The notes under the pieces were generated by a model, which had not been told where the DNA came from, searched no databases, and saw only the letters and a list, made by a program, of their open reading frames with translations. Of a stretch of DNA of 64,000 nucleotides, positions 10,352 through 21,849 are shown piece by piece. The stretch covers positions 1-64,000 of the forward strand of contig JAIQDT010009074.1 in assembly GCA_021521415.1 (NCBI GenBank), written 5' to 3'. Each line of letters starts with the position of its first letter. Positions within the stretch are counted from its first letter, which is position 1. The translations under genes were made by a program, and so were the position numbers. This DNA is from Bidens hawaiensis (Eukaryota > Streptophyta > Magnoliopsida > Asterales > Asteraceae).

Positions 10352-10708
10352 TGACTGGATCTAACTACACACTAACTATTACTAGTTAGCTTGGATCAAC
10401 CTCTACACTAGTTGGCGGAAACAACTAGTTAGGACCGAAATCTTGAATCTTGTTGTGATAGTTTATTGCCGAGAACATAGAAAGAAGAAGAGAGAGTTTG
10501 TATGTTAGAGATAAGGCTTTTGTTGTGTATGAGATACACAAACATTATATAGTGTGTGTATTCTCATGCACACATATCATATGAAACGACCCAATGGGCT
10601 ACAAATACAATTGGCATTGGGCCCAAACAATACAAAGATAAGTTAAACATAACAAACACAAAATGATTGTTACAAATACAAAAGACTAAACTTAAACTGG
10701 GCCTTACA
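10352..10708 (-). mobile_element. 3' LTR of copia element A
   Basis: On the minus strand, ORF3 is followed by a polypurine tract (AGAGGGAGAT, about 10709-10718) directly before TGTAAGGCCC, the LTR start at 10708. The far end, ending in CA, is most simply placed at 10352. The length (~357 bp) matches the 362-364-bp LTRs of element B and solo LTR F, although the sequence belongs to a different subfamily. The 5' LTR is not in the window. Confidence 0.6.
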
Positions 10709-10748
10709 ATCTCCCTCTAGTATTTATTATTTGTGTTATTTACTTCTA

Positions 10749-12255
10749 TCACCACTCGTACTCGAAGATATCGTATGGATCTTGAAATGGTTTCTTTTCA
10801 ACAAGAAGTTCGATGAATTTGTTAAACTTTCCGACGATGGCATCCGTGTTATCACGACGGGCATTTTCTACTGTACATAGGGGCGACTCCACAAGCTTCT
10901 TTAGGTCGCTCAGTCCAAAACCTACAGGTTCGTGTTCGTCAAAGAACCGCAGGTCGTGAGTGCGCTTGCAGTGGATGATGACTTCACCATGTTGGTTGTC
11001 AAACTCCCACGCGACGAAGTCAAAGAGAAAGTCTTCTTCAAATGGCATGCAATTAAATATTGGCTCTCCATGATCTTTCGGCATCTCGTATCTTCGACCT
11101 TTAAACGGCTTGTTGGTGAAAGGATTCACCTCCTTTGACTTGTAGGACCTACCCGGATTGACGGTGAACGTCGAGTAGTCATTCCTCCATTCGCGCCTTA
11201 GAATGCCTTTGAACCATGACTGCACTGACTCTTTGTCATCTTCTCGAGCTATGGTTTTTCTGAAGTAGTTCATGTCGAGAATTGACAAAGTGTGCATATC
11301 TCCATATGTGAGATATGTCAGATCACCATTAGCACGTCAGATACCCAACTTTTGCTATCTTGGTGCCATCTTGCGTAGAGTATGGGATCTGAGTCATAGT
11401 ACGGCTTCGATATCCACCGCATGCTAGCCATCCTGCTCACGCTGTAGTACTTTATTCCTTTTCGAGACTTCTTTTGAGCAAGCTTGGTGGAAGGAGCAAC
11501 AACTGGTTCTTCAGCAGCAGCAGGTTTCACATTCTCTCTATCCGGAGTGTTTGGATTAGGAGAATAGTTGATTCAATCATCACTATCAGATTTATTCTCT
11601 TTAACAACTTTCTTAACTGATGAGTCGGTACCTGCAAAAGAACAAACGCTTAATAAAGAGGCCATTTCAGCCTCCACAGCAGCATCCGTCTAGCGAGTTT
11701 TCTCAGCCTCCTTTGGCGGTTCATCATCACCCGCCTTATCACCAGTGGCATCACCACTACCACTTCCTTCAGCACTATCATCATCACCCTCACGAGCTTC
11801 ATCGAAGCTATCATACTTGTGATCGTCATCATCATCCTTCTTCTTATTGCAATCTTCCTCATCACCATCATTTTCACCATCATCATCTTCATCATCAGAT
11901 TCATCATCGTCACCATTGTCACCATCATCTCCATCACTGCCTTGTGCTACTTGTTGTTGTGGAACATATGTAATTAAAGTAGTGGTAAACAAGACACTAA
12001 CTTGTGCACTAATGATGGGTGCAACAAGTGGTGAACTTGTGGGACTAACCTACTCAGATGAAGTAGCAGTAGTCACCACATGTTCAGTGCCCAAAATGTT
12101 TCCAACAACAACGGCAGGCTCATCATCAGCAGACTTAGCACCAGATCCTCCTTCACCGTCATCCTTTCTAGGTTCTCCCGTGTAGAAGAAACCATCATTG
12201 TTTCCTAAAGCTCTGACCCTTTCGGCATCAGTGGCAAGACGAGCAAGAATAGTTT
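10749..12255 (-). pseudogene. Element A ORF3, C-terminal part
   Basis: Minus-strand remnant of the large ORF that sireviruses may carry after pol. From 12255 downward it has an open segment with a Leu/Arg-rich helix, an acidic low-complexity stretch (Asp/Glu/Gly runs, 11992-11690), a Lys-rich linker, a 70-codon open segment (11530-11318) and a 182-codon open segment (11297-10749) ending in TGA. The last part shares the pattern hydrophobic-Phe-Asp-x-x-x-Gly-x-Val, then DLxxF and DLxxL, with the ends of ORF3 in B and D. At least one frameshift separates 11530 from 11297. Its upstream half lies beyond element B at 26513-28358; codons read continuously across the B junction once one AGTTT is removed. 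No membrane segment is visible and the function is unknown. Confidence 0.65.
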
Positions 12256-12617
12256 TGTTGGGCCAATATTAGTTGGTTTGTACTTAGTTTTGCGTTCAGT
12301 TTTGTATCATGTTGTGTGCGTGTATATAAACCGATATCCATGTGATCTCAGTGGGCTTTGGGCTTTTGTTGGGTTAGGTGTAGTCCATATATATAATCAT
12401 ATTGTATGTAGGGTTAGGTTGGCCGTTCTTTAGTAGCTGTTGAACGTGTGTTTGTGTAACAGGTGCTTAAGCATCCGACATTAATATACGTATGTTTTGA
12501 AGCATCCCGTGTGTTCTTTACATGATGAATCATTTGTCGAGTCATCTTGTGTTACATTCCGTAATAACATTGAGATTGTTGATATCACATTGAAAGATCC
12601 GTCTATTAGGACTAACA
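12256..12617 (+). repeat. 5' LTR of element B
   Basis: TGTTGGGCC...GGACTAACA, 362 bp. A TATA-like TATATAAA lies at 12323-12330. Just downstream an imperfect palindrome (CCGATATCC...GATCTCAG), conserved better in the 3' LTR, could form a stem-loop. Confidence 0.9.
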
Positions 12618-12619
12618 AT

Positions 12620-12631
12620 TGGTATCAGAGC
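12620..12631 (+). promoter_or_regulatory. Primer-binding site of element B (iMet tRNA)
   Basis: TGGTATCAGAGC starts 3 bases after the LTR end and is complementary to the 3' end of plant initiator Met tRNA, the usual copia minus-strand primer. Confidence 0.9.
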
Positions 12632-13079
12632 CTATTGACCTATCCTAGGTGTAAGGCCCCGATCCCGGTGCCCTACTTTAGCGTTGGATTTATTCATAAA
12701 CATGGTTTTAAATATCAGAGTTAATTAAAACTTTCGCGGAATAATAATAATAGTCAACCATTCATCACAACGTTCATAACTTGCCTTTTTAAATCATAAC
12801 ATTAAACATAATATCAAAACATCATGACAAATCTTCAGATGTCAGCCTCTTCAAATCCTGCCATGTGTCCCCCTCAAGCCAGCTGTCTCAGTCAATTAAC
12901 CTGCGTGCATACTAAAAGTCAGCTACGCTGAGTGAGTTCTAGTTAATCAGGCAACATACAATACATTCACATATCATAGATACATACGTATCCGAAGATA
13001 CATATCCATACTTAACCAGTTACCTTTCTTTCTTTCATACATACATACATACGTTCACTTTCCTTAACCAACCAAGAGT

Positions 13080-13450
13080 ACGTTCATAGTCCGCCGTGTA
13101 TAGCCGTACTCAAGGTCATGAACACGTAAAAGGTCCGCAGTCCTTACCTATGTTCACCATTCATGATACGTACAAGGTCCACAGTCCTTCCCCATACCAT
13201 CATACATAAACAACATGTACAAGGTCCACAGTCCTTCTTTATGTTGCCACCTATTTCATAGCACGTACGAGGTCCACGGTCCTCCCCTATGCTACCATAA
13301 TACATTTACAGCACGTATAAGGTCTGCAGTCCTTTCCTATGCTGGCTCCTATCTGGCTCCTATCTGAAATACGTATAAGGCCCATAGTCCTTAACTACGT
13401 TCGCATCTATCAACTATAACACGTATAAGGCTCACAGTCCTTAACTACGC
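13080..13450 (+). repeat. Imperfect tandem array inside solo LTR (~60-bp unit)
   Basis: Six to seven units built around ACGTAYAAGGTCCACAGTCC followed by a variable Y-rich spacer. A different array occupies a comparable part of the related LTR (56626-56870). Confidence 0.75.
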
Positions 13451-14279
13451 CATCACATGCCATGTCTATGTCCAACAGAAGTTAGAGGGATTTTCCATCC
13501 TAACTTACTATGTCAGACGTAGAGTTTGCATACTGTACATACCCCTTTTTGCCCGTACCACATGTACAACAATCATATATAACGTACCAAGAAATTTACA
13601 TCATATCATACAGACACTCCAGGCATATTTTACATCATTCATCTAACAACCATACTCCTTGACGATACGTAAAATATCCGAAGATCGTTCACGTACCGAC
13701 ATGCATTCATTTATTACACTCATACATTCTATCACATATATCATATATAGCATACACTTACCACTTAAGTTAAGTGTATTAACATTCACATTGAATATGC
13801 ACACATCCCCGAAAACATAACAAGGAAGTGGGGCTAGAAACTCACCTGAGTCATGTTACGTTCACCATTAATGGTTATTCCTTTCTTTACCTGTGCGTGA
13901 CTAACTGTATAACAATTATACGTATCAATTGACTATAACTACCCATATCGCGCGTCTAGTTTAATTATAACCCTCAACGAACATGGGTCCGGGGGCAGCG
14001 CCCCTGGCAGGCAGGAGGGTCCTAGGGGCGGCAGCCCCTAGCAGGGTCCAAGTGGCAGAGCCCCTAGCTGGTGTCGAGAAGTCAGGTCAGCTTGAAAAAA
14101 TTTTATTTCCATGAACTGCCTTACACATATTTCTAGTAGGATTATTTAATAATATTTTATTGTTAACTCTTTAATCCTTTAAAGTATCTTTCATCAATTA
14201 ATAAAGTCCAAGGGATATTATGTAATTAGCTAATTCTTTTCTAATTCCAGGGACCTTTCTGTCACTCTTTCAAATTCTA

Positions 14280-14600
14280 ATTCGTTATCCAGCCCCTTAA
14301 CGAATGAGGTTCATTCATTACCTCTTAACTTTAAAATGAATTGACCCTCATAACGAATTGGTCTTTTTAACAAACAGGTCTTTATAAAGAACTGGCCTTT
14401 ATAACGAACTGGCCTTTAACGATTGATCATAACGAACTGTTGCTAATTCGTTATTTCTCCTTAACGAATGGGCATAATGAATTACTGCTAATTGGTTATT
14501 TCTCCTTAACGAATGGGCATAACGAATTATTGCTAATTCATTATTTCTCTTTAACGAATGGGCATAACGAATTACGTTAATTCGTTATTCTTCCATTAAC
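14280..14600. repeat. Cluster of ATTCGTTA / TAACGAAT words
   Basis: More than a dozen copies of TAACGAAY or its reverse complement in ~320 bp, in both orientations, interspersed with GGGCATAACGAATTA and CTCCTTAACGAATGGG units. The related LTR has the same cluster at 56030-56290. Confidence 0.75.
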
Positions 14601-15200
14601 GAATTAGGGTTAGGTCAGAGAATGTCAGAACATTCTCTGACATTACCTTAACCTCGTACCCACTTTCCGGTGCCGTCATCGTTGGAAAACCGGGATCTCG
14701 CCGGAAAAGCGAGATCTCAATCGTTTTTCACCGTTTTTCGTCTCGTTCGATCCAGATCTGAGCTAGGGTGACCCCTAAGCTCATCTTTTGATCTGTTTAT
14801 ACCCGATTCCATCCGGATCTCATGACTTTAACGGTTTAAGGGTGCCGGCTCGTCGTTTTGTGACTAGAACTAGCGGGTTTGGGTTCATACAATATCATAC
14901 TATCATTACCTTGGGTCGGGATCGGTTATTCTTCTTGGTTTCGGTTAGAGAAAGAGGGAAAAAGAGAGAGAGCTTAAGTGTGTGTTTTTAATGGTGTAAG
15001 GAATGAGTGAAATGAATGGATTATGGGTTAATTAAGGTTTATATATCATGGGTCATGGGCTTAAGCCCATGGTCTTTACATCTATCCTTTTTAATCCAAG
15101 TCCACTACCCAAATCCATTTAACCCAACACTAGCTCGACTCATAATAACTCATATTTTTATTTTATTAACCGAAACGAGAAAACGGGATGCTACACTAGG

Positions 15201-15838
15201 CTCAGTTGTGATATCAAAAGATTCAAGGTTTTTGATTCAGTGGTAATATTGGTGATTTTGGTGTTTGTGTTTGTTTTTCTGGTGAACAGTACATCGGAGA
15301 AGAAAAAGAAGTATTTTTGGTCAAGGATTGAGTGTGGTTTGGAAATAATTCAAATCCCATAAATCTTGAGATTTAGTTATTACCAGATCTAATCAGTCAA
15401 ACGTGTTCTCGGGAATTTTAGACTATTTTCGGGGTTATTTGTGAGATCTCGGCGAAAGACTCTGGGTTCTTGAACAAATCTTCATCGTTTTCTGCTTGAT
15501 TTGTGTGTTCTAGGTTAATTTCAAGCGTTCTTGGGCAAAGTTGATAATTCTCAGACACATTTTAAGGTTTTTGGTCAGATTTAGTTGCTTTCTGTTAAGT
15601 TTGAATGTTCTCGGTCAACACCAGTTCTCGGTCAATGCTCGTTCTCGGTCATTAGATGTTCTCTGTCAATTTTCTTGGTTCTCGGCTGGACTACACTTGG
15701 GCCTGATCTGTTTGGACTTTGAAAAGATACTTGGACTTTACTTACTGGACCAATACTATTATTATTGTTAAAATAGACCAAATAACTAATGGTAATGGGT
15801 TAACAAGTGCTACACTACATCAAGAACTGGACTCCATC
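15201..15838 (+). other. Element B leader between LTR and gag
   Basis: Non-coding 5' leader after the solo LTR. At 15605-15690 the word GTTCTCGGTCA recurs about four times at 20-30 base spacing, a local array of unknown role. No ORF matches a family here. Confidence 0.55.
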
Positions 15839-17699
15839 ATGGGAATTGCTACTCGCATACCTCGTCTGTTGTCTCATGAGGGGTTTAGCGAGTGGAAGTT
15901 CAGATTTGAGAAATACGTTAAAATAAAAGATGCCAAGGTTTGGAGAAGTATCGTTTGAGGTCCTCAAGCTATCACATACCAGCGTGAAAACTCTGAGGAA
16001 GTTGCAGTGAAACCTGTTGAACTGTACGATGATGCTGATTTTGAAAAAAATGGAAGAAGATGAAAAGGCACTTTCGACTTTGACTATGGCACTCTCACCT
16101 GATATTGCCTTGGGATTTAGAGAACTACAGTCTGCTAAGGCACTATGGGAAGCCTTGATTGAAGTGTATGAGGGTAATGAGGACATCAGGATAAGTCATC
16201 AAGATCTCTTACGGCAGAAGTTTAACATGTTTAATCATGTTATGGGAGAGTCGTTGAAAACTCAGCTGCATAGGTTTATAGCCCTTGTGACTGAGATGAG
16301 ATCTGCAAATATCAATCTAACAATCGCTGAAGCAAACAATAAGCTGGTAAAATCCCTGCCTCAAAGTTGGGATATGAATGTTGCAGTAATTAAGAAGATG
16401 AAAGATCTCAACAGGCTAACACTGTCAGAAATTATGTCAATCATCAAGGCTTGTGACATGGATGACAAGCAACATGCCATAAACCATGCAAACTCTTACA
16501 ATGAAGCTGGCTACAGTGCTGCTTCCAACAATGAACTCATTTCACCAGACAACTTCTCAATGTTCAAAGCTACTCAAGGGCAACATAATCAGTAGTATCA
16601 ACCTCAGAAAAAATTCTCAATGTTTAAATATGCTCAGGGTCAATTCTCTCAAGCTCCACCGCAACCAGCTCCAATGTTCTTTCCTAAACCTGGTCAACCA
16701 CCTGCTGCTACCATTAAACCTCAAACATCTGTTGCTTCTTCTAGTCAGGGTTCCAGTCAGATTCCTCCTATTTCAAGGGAAACCCAAGAAAACATTGCTT
16801 TAATGGCGGGGTTCATGAATTGCTACAATGCCTTTCTTGCTTGAGATATGGTTCAACCAGTAGTAGCTGCTGAGCTTGATCAAATTCATCCTGATGATGG
16901 AGAAGAAATGGATATCTTTTGGCAAATCGCCATGGCAGTGTTTCGTGTAAAGAAGTTTACTAAGAGAATAGGCAGAAACAATTGGAACGTGCCAACTAAT
17001 CAGAAGGTGAGTTTTAACAAGGATACTCTGAGGTGCTACAACTGTCATGAGCCGGGTCACTTTGCTTGTGAATGCACCAACCCAGTGAAGGAAGGAAACA
17101 TGGAAATGGCGCTTGTTCTAGTGGGAAATTCTAGGGGAGAAAACGGGACAGGTACTGCTGAAGGTGAACAGGGTATGGTAGCTCAACAATTCTCCTAGAA
17201 TGATCAGATGACAGCCCTCAGCATAAATAATCAGACTGCCAACTTTGCTCGTGTTGAAAGTGTTGAAGAAGATAATGCAGCTGAGGAACAAGTTAAGGAG
17301 ATTCAATTTGTTTTCATGGCCTTCACTCCCTCCAATTCATCTGAGGTAAGTTCTCAACTATGTTCTCAAGCTTGCATTAATAAAGTAGATCTCTGCAAAT
17401 CTCATAATAGTAACATGCTTAGAGACATGGAAACAATAAAATCAGAAAATTTTGCTCTTAAGAAAAATGAAAAAGCTTTCAGAGGTAAAATTGAGACACA
17501 TATAAAGGATTTTTCTAAATTTCAATCAGATTTTAGTTTAAAATGTTGTCATCATCTGGATAGTAAACAAAAAATTGTCGAGTTAACTGCTGAACTGGAA
17601 GCCTCAAAATTAGAAATTATTAATTTAACTAATAAATTTAAAATAGATGAACTAGTTTTTAAAAATTCGAAGGCTCCAGTACTGTTATTAACTCCATGA
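15839..17699 (+). pseudogene. Element B gag
   Basis: Capsid-type protein that would package element RNA in cytoplasmic particles. The reading starts at ATG 15839 (MGIATRIPRLLS, a typical copia gag start with WKFRFE soon after), though an open frame extends upstream to 15719. A TGA follows at 15956 and a frameshift near a run of A at 16040. The frame then continues through UBN2-like helices (ALWEALIEVYEG, LPQSW) with stops near 16595, 16842 and 17197. A CCHC zinc knuckle, CYNCHEPGHFACEC, is encoded at 17034-17075, and a coiled-coil-like Lys/Glu-rich tail runs to 17699. Family identity is secure and the product is not functional. Confidence 0.85.
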
Positions 17700-18838
17700 T
17701 TGAGAATCAATTATGGTGGAAAGAAAATGCTGGTGAAGGGATCAGATACAGTTCTGTACCCCCTCATACAACGAGAATTACACCAGTCTTCCTCTTACCA
17801 AAGAGCAGGAAGAAAGGGTAAAAACTATGAAATGTGGTAAGAATAATGAGAATGGCAAAGATACTCCTGATTCAGTGAAAGTTACTGAGTCAACCTCAGG
17901 GGTGAATGATACTTATGCGTTTACTTCACGTGTAGATGAAGTAATTGTCGAGGATTGGATTGATGAGGATGATGATTTGCCTATTTTGAATAATAAAGAC
18001 ATTAATTCTGATGTTTCATTAAAAACCTGTTTTGAATTCTGTTATTTTAATTGTTTGTGTGGGCTCTGGTTTTAAGAGCAAAGACAATTGTGCGTTTGAT
18101 TCTGTTAAAACTTTGAACTCTGGTGATGTGGTTTTTAATAAGTTTAAAAATATGAAAAATTCTAATAAATACTCATCACCTAAATTTGTTAAAGAGGGAT
18201 GCTCTAATTATTAAAAAGGTGATGGTCCAAACAATGTGTCGAGTAGTAAATGTCAGGCAAAGCAAACTGGTCCACACAACATGCCCAGAAAAGGAGTTGA
18301 CCATAATGAATTTCATATAAAACGTCAAACGTGTTTTAATTGTGGCACTCCTGGTCATATCCCTAGAAATAGTCCACATCGTCCATATGTCCCATATTAT
18401 GGATTCTATCAGAGGAATATGCCTCGTAATACATGACGAGAGTTCAGGTATCACCAGGCTAATCCCTCTGACGGTGATTGAAACATAAACAAATCTGGTA
18501 GGTTTAGTCCTCATCAGACCAAGCATAACATGTTTTGTAAAGGTGATAGAAACTATGCTTTGGCTTAAAAACCAACTCGGTTTCTGAGATGAAACAAGTT
18601 AGAAATATAAATTCATCTGTGTCTCCCACTCGCAAACCAGAGACTAAGCCATCCATTCGTACAAATAAAACTCAATCTTATAATGGTAGACATGAATGGT
18701 TGCCTAAGTCTTCGGTGAAAAATGCATCTAATTCTATTTTAGATAATCGGGAAGATATGTCATGGCAACCCGTGACAAGTGTAGATGAATCAGATTCACC
18801 CAGTGTTACTATGGATTGGGAACCAAAGTCTAATTGAT
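17700..18838 (+). pseudogene. Element B gag-pol linker with second, degenerate zinc knuckle
   Basis: Continues the acidic and polar region found between the gag zinc knuckle and protease in this lineage. Frame changes occur near 17820, 18080 and 18440. A second CCHC-like motif (CFNCGTPGHIPRNS) lies at about 18333-18374 with the last Cys replaced by Ser. Elements C and D have a second CCHC motif at the equivalent place, so it appears to be a lineage feature. The segment ends at TGA 18836-18838, 16 bases before the frame switch into protease. Confidence 0.6.
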
Positions 18839-18854
18839 CTTGCACATCGTGCAG

Positions 18855-20542
18855 GAACAGCTATGGAGGAATATCATCAGACCTTGGTATGTTGATAGTG
18901 ACTGTTTCAGGCACATGATAGGAGAAATTTCTCAACTACACGACATTTAAAATTTTTAACGGTGGGTATGTTTCCTTTTCGGGAGGAGAGAAAGGGAAGA
19001 ATACTCAGAAGGGTACTATAAGTAATGGTATTTTAAAGTTTGAAAATGTTAATTTTGTTCCTGATTTAAACACAGTTTGCTGAGCGTTTCTCAGATCTGT
19101 GATAAAGGTTTTTCAACTCATTTTACTAACAAAGAGTGTTTGATTTTGAAACCTGGTATCATCATACCAGAAGATTGGGTTCTGGTTAGATCACATAGAA
19201 AAGATAATGCTTATGTGATCGACATGAACAAATACGTTCCTGATGAAATAACATGCTTGTTTTCAAAAGTGTCAGAACTTAATGTCATGCTTTGGCATCG
19301 TCGTCTTGGTCAAGCAAACATTAAAAATCTAAACTGTCTTGCTAAAAACGACTTGGTGCGTGGTTTACCCGTCAAAGACTTTGTTACTATTGAAAAATGT
19401 GTCGTTTGTGCCTTGGGTAAACATAATCGTAATACTCATCAGAAAAAACTCGTTAACACCATTTCATCAGTTTTTCAATTGCTGCATATGGACCTGTTTG
19501 GTCCCGTTCATGTTTTGAGTCTTTCTCGTAGCTCTTATTCTTTTGTTATTACTGATGATTACTCACGTTTTACTTGGGTGTTTTTCTTGTCAAATAAGAA
19601 AGAAACTGCAGAATTGATTAAACGCTTCGTGGTACGTATGGAGAATCAGCTCAACTTAAAGCTGAAGGGTATTCGATGTGACAATGGCACTGAATTCAAG
19701 AATTCTACATTAACTTACTTCTGTGCCGAAAAGGGAGTGCTTTGACAGTACAGTTCAGCTCGGACACCGAAACAAAATGGTGTCGCTGAGCGAAGGAACA
19801 TAACTTTTATTAAGGCGGAAAAAACTATGCTGTGTGATTCAAAGCTGCCACTATTTTTCTGGGCTGATGTTGTTAACATAACATGTTATGTTCAAAATCG
19901 AGTACTGATCAACAAGTCTCAAATGAAGACTCAATACGAGATTGTTTATGGTCACAAGCCCACAGTTGAACATTTTCGGGCGTTTGGGCGTCAGTGTACT
20001 CTGCTGAATCTTGAATCGACTCCAAAGTTTGGGGCCAAAGCTAATGATTGTTATTTTGTTGGGTCTGCTGGTCGTACTGCCTACAGAGCTACAACAAGTC
20101 AACTAAGCAGATAGTAGAATCGTATGATGTGCGTTGGTTGGAAGAGAACGAGACTGATGCTCGTGATGGTCCCTACTGGTTGTTCGATTATAATGAACTC
20201 TTTAAACTCTTCAATGTGTTTCCAGTTACCGATACAGAAATTTCGGGTGCTGATGTTTTAAATTCTGTCAAAACGGAAGAAGATTTACCTACTGTTTCTC
20301 ACATATCTCCAGTTATGGATGATGACCCCTCAGAATCACCGGATATCACTCAGCCATTGTCAGACAATCAACAAGATATGGTTACCGAAACTGTGTCTTC
20401 ACCAACACCAACAGAAAACACTCCAATAGTTGAGGGGGAGAGTCCTGTTCGTCAAAATTTTGGAAGTACCTTATTCCTAGATGCCATACCAAATGAATAC
20501 ATCGCAAGTACCTCATACTCACACAGTACGACGACATCTTGA
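18855..20542 (+). pseudogene. Element B protease and integrase
   Basis: The protease motif reads WYVDSDCFRHM (Asp codon 18894-18896); the glycine of Asp-Ser/Thr-Gly is replaced by Asp, so activity is unlikely. The frame is broken near 18950 and reopens at 19077 with the zinc-binding HHCC module (LWHRRLGQANIKN, CVVCALGKHNRN). Then comes the integrase core with Asp in LLHMDLFGP, Asp in RCDNGTEFKN and Glu in KQNGVAERR. A TGA at 19743-19745 separates the second Asp from the Glu. A Pro/Ser/Thr-rich tail follows in another frame (20048-20542), as usual between copia integrase and RT. Confidence 0.85.
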
Positions 20543-20559
20543 TGGAAAAACCCTCTCAC

Positions 20560-21448
20560 TGAAATCCTTGAAGATATATCAAACTTACCATCCACCAGCT
20601 CTATTCCCGAGAATTCAATTCTGTCAAGAATTCAACAAGATCATCCAATTGACAATGTCATAGGTCCTCTTGAAACAGGCGTGTCCACCAGAAGCGAGAT
20701 CAGACACATCAACAGCTGCTTGTTCTCCTGCTTCATTTCTCAGATACAACCGAAGTCAGGTGAAATGCCACTACAAGAACCAATCTGGGTGGATGCTATG
20801 CATGAGGAATTAAATCAATTTGATAAGCTCAAGGTTTGGAGATTGGTTGAGCTACCCATTGGAAAGAAAGCGGTAGATACAAGATGAGTATTCCGAAACA
20901 AGCTAGATGACACGAGAGTTATTATTCGAAACAAGGCGCGACTTGTCGTTTGCGGTTTTCATCAGGTTGAAGGGTTAGACTATGCTCCCGTGGCTAGACT
21001 TGAATCCATTCGGATTTTTCTGGCATATGCTTCCTACATGGGTTTCACGTTCTATCAGATGGATGTCAAAACAACATTTCTGTATGGATAGGTCAAGGAG
21101 GAGATTTATGTGGATTAGCCACCGGGGCTTGTTGACTCAAAGAATCCAAATCATGTCTACAAGTTAGATAAAGCACTGTATGGTCTTTATCAAGCGCCTC
21201 GGGCTTGGTATGGAATGTTGACGACTCATCTTCTAGGGCATGGTTACAAGAAAGGAACCATCGATCAGAATCTGTTCATCAAAATCGTGGGGCAATTAAG
21301 ATTTGATTCTGGTTCTAGATAATGTGGATAATATCATCTTCGGATCTACAAGTGCTGCCCTGTGTTCTGAATTTGAAGAGTTGATGAAAAAGAGATTTGA
21401 AATGAGTTCACTAGGGGAGATGACAACATTTTTGGGGTTACAGGTTCG
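20560..21448 (+). pseudogene. Element B reverse transcriptase, truncated, catalytic Asp lost
   Basis: Copia RT landmarks in order: [72 protein letters not shown] and IIFGSTSA. At least four stops (for example 20885, 21089 and 21116) and a frameshift near 21295 disable it. The normally invariant YVDD box reads N-V-D-N (21321-21332). The frame runs up to FLGLQV and is then cut at 21448 by an LTR. No RNase H follows, so roughly the last third of the RT-RNase H region is deleted. Confidence 0.85.
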
Positions 21449-21849
21449 TGTTGGGCCTAGATTAGAGTGGTTTGTACTTAGTCTATTTGTGTTTGGGTTA
21501 AGCATGTAATATTGGGCTTGGGCTACGTATGTAAACCGAGATCTCATAGGATCTTGGTGGGCTTTTGGTTGGTATTGGGCTTGTGTAGTTGGTTCTCTAT
21601 ATATAGCGTGTATTGTATAGGGTTTTGGTTGTTGGTTTTAGTTGTTTGTTTGGCCGTCTAGCATTTGATAGAAGAGGTTGTATTTGTGCTTAAGCACCCG
21701 ACGTATAATAATAATACGTGTGTTTTGAAGTAATATGTGTGTTACGTGTTTGTGTTCATTGTGTTCTTGAATCACCGAGTATTGGATTTCCGCACCAATA
21801 CTTGGTTTATTGATATCATAATTGTAGTGATCCATATTCGGGACTTACA
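21449..21849 (+). mobile_element. Copia LTR E (401 bp) at a deletion breakpoint
   Basis: Begins TGTTGGGCCTAG and ends GGGACTTACA. It shares GTGCTTAAGCACCCGAC, CGTGTGTTTTGAAG and a CCGAGATC...GATCTTGG palindrome with the B LTRs and LTR F, so it is a related subfamily. The flanks are GTTCG and ATTAT: no target duplication. The left flank is RT and the right flank is pol-ORF3 spacer, so the RNase H segment between them is gone. Confidence 0.75.

Larger units (their letters stand above)
12650..15195 (-). mobile_element. 2.5-kb solo LTR, probably Ty3/gypsy
   Basis: Plus-strand limits are TGTAAGGCCCC...GGGATGCTACA, with a perfect 5-bp duplication CTAGG at 12645-12649 and 15196-15200. On the minus strand it starts TGTAGCATCCCG and ends GGGGCCTTACA. 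The last ~150 bp and the middle (TTTCTAGCCCCA, TGTTATGTTTTCGGGG) match the solo LTR at 55314-57301, so they are one family. It holds a ~60-bp tandem array (13080-13450) and an array of ATTCGTTA/TAACGAAT words (14280-14600). It has no internal retroviral coding and sits just behind B's primer site. Gypsy rather than copia is inferred from the LTR length. Confidence 0.85.

Noticed and set aside
11620..11973. His/Pro-rich and Ser-rich plus-strand frames
   Set aside because: Antisense translations of the Asp/Glu (GAT/GAC-rich) tract of element A ORF3.
13080..13450. Regularly spaced repeats considered as a CRISPR-like array
   Set aside because: The units are degenerate, the spacers are not unique inserts of constant size, and the array lies inside a plant LTR with target duplications.
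14788..15246. Short plus-strand frames within the minus-strand solo LTR
   Set aside because: No family resemblance. The DNA is LTR sequence bounded by CTAGG duplications, and the frames are not conserved in the sister LTR.
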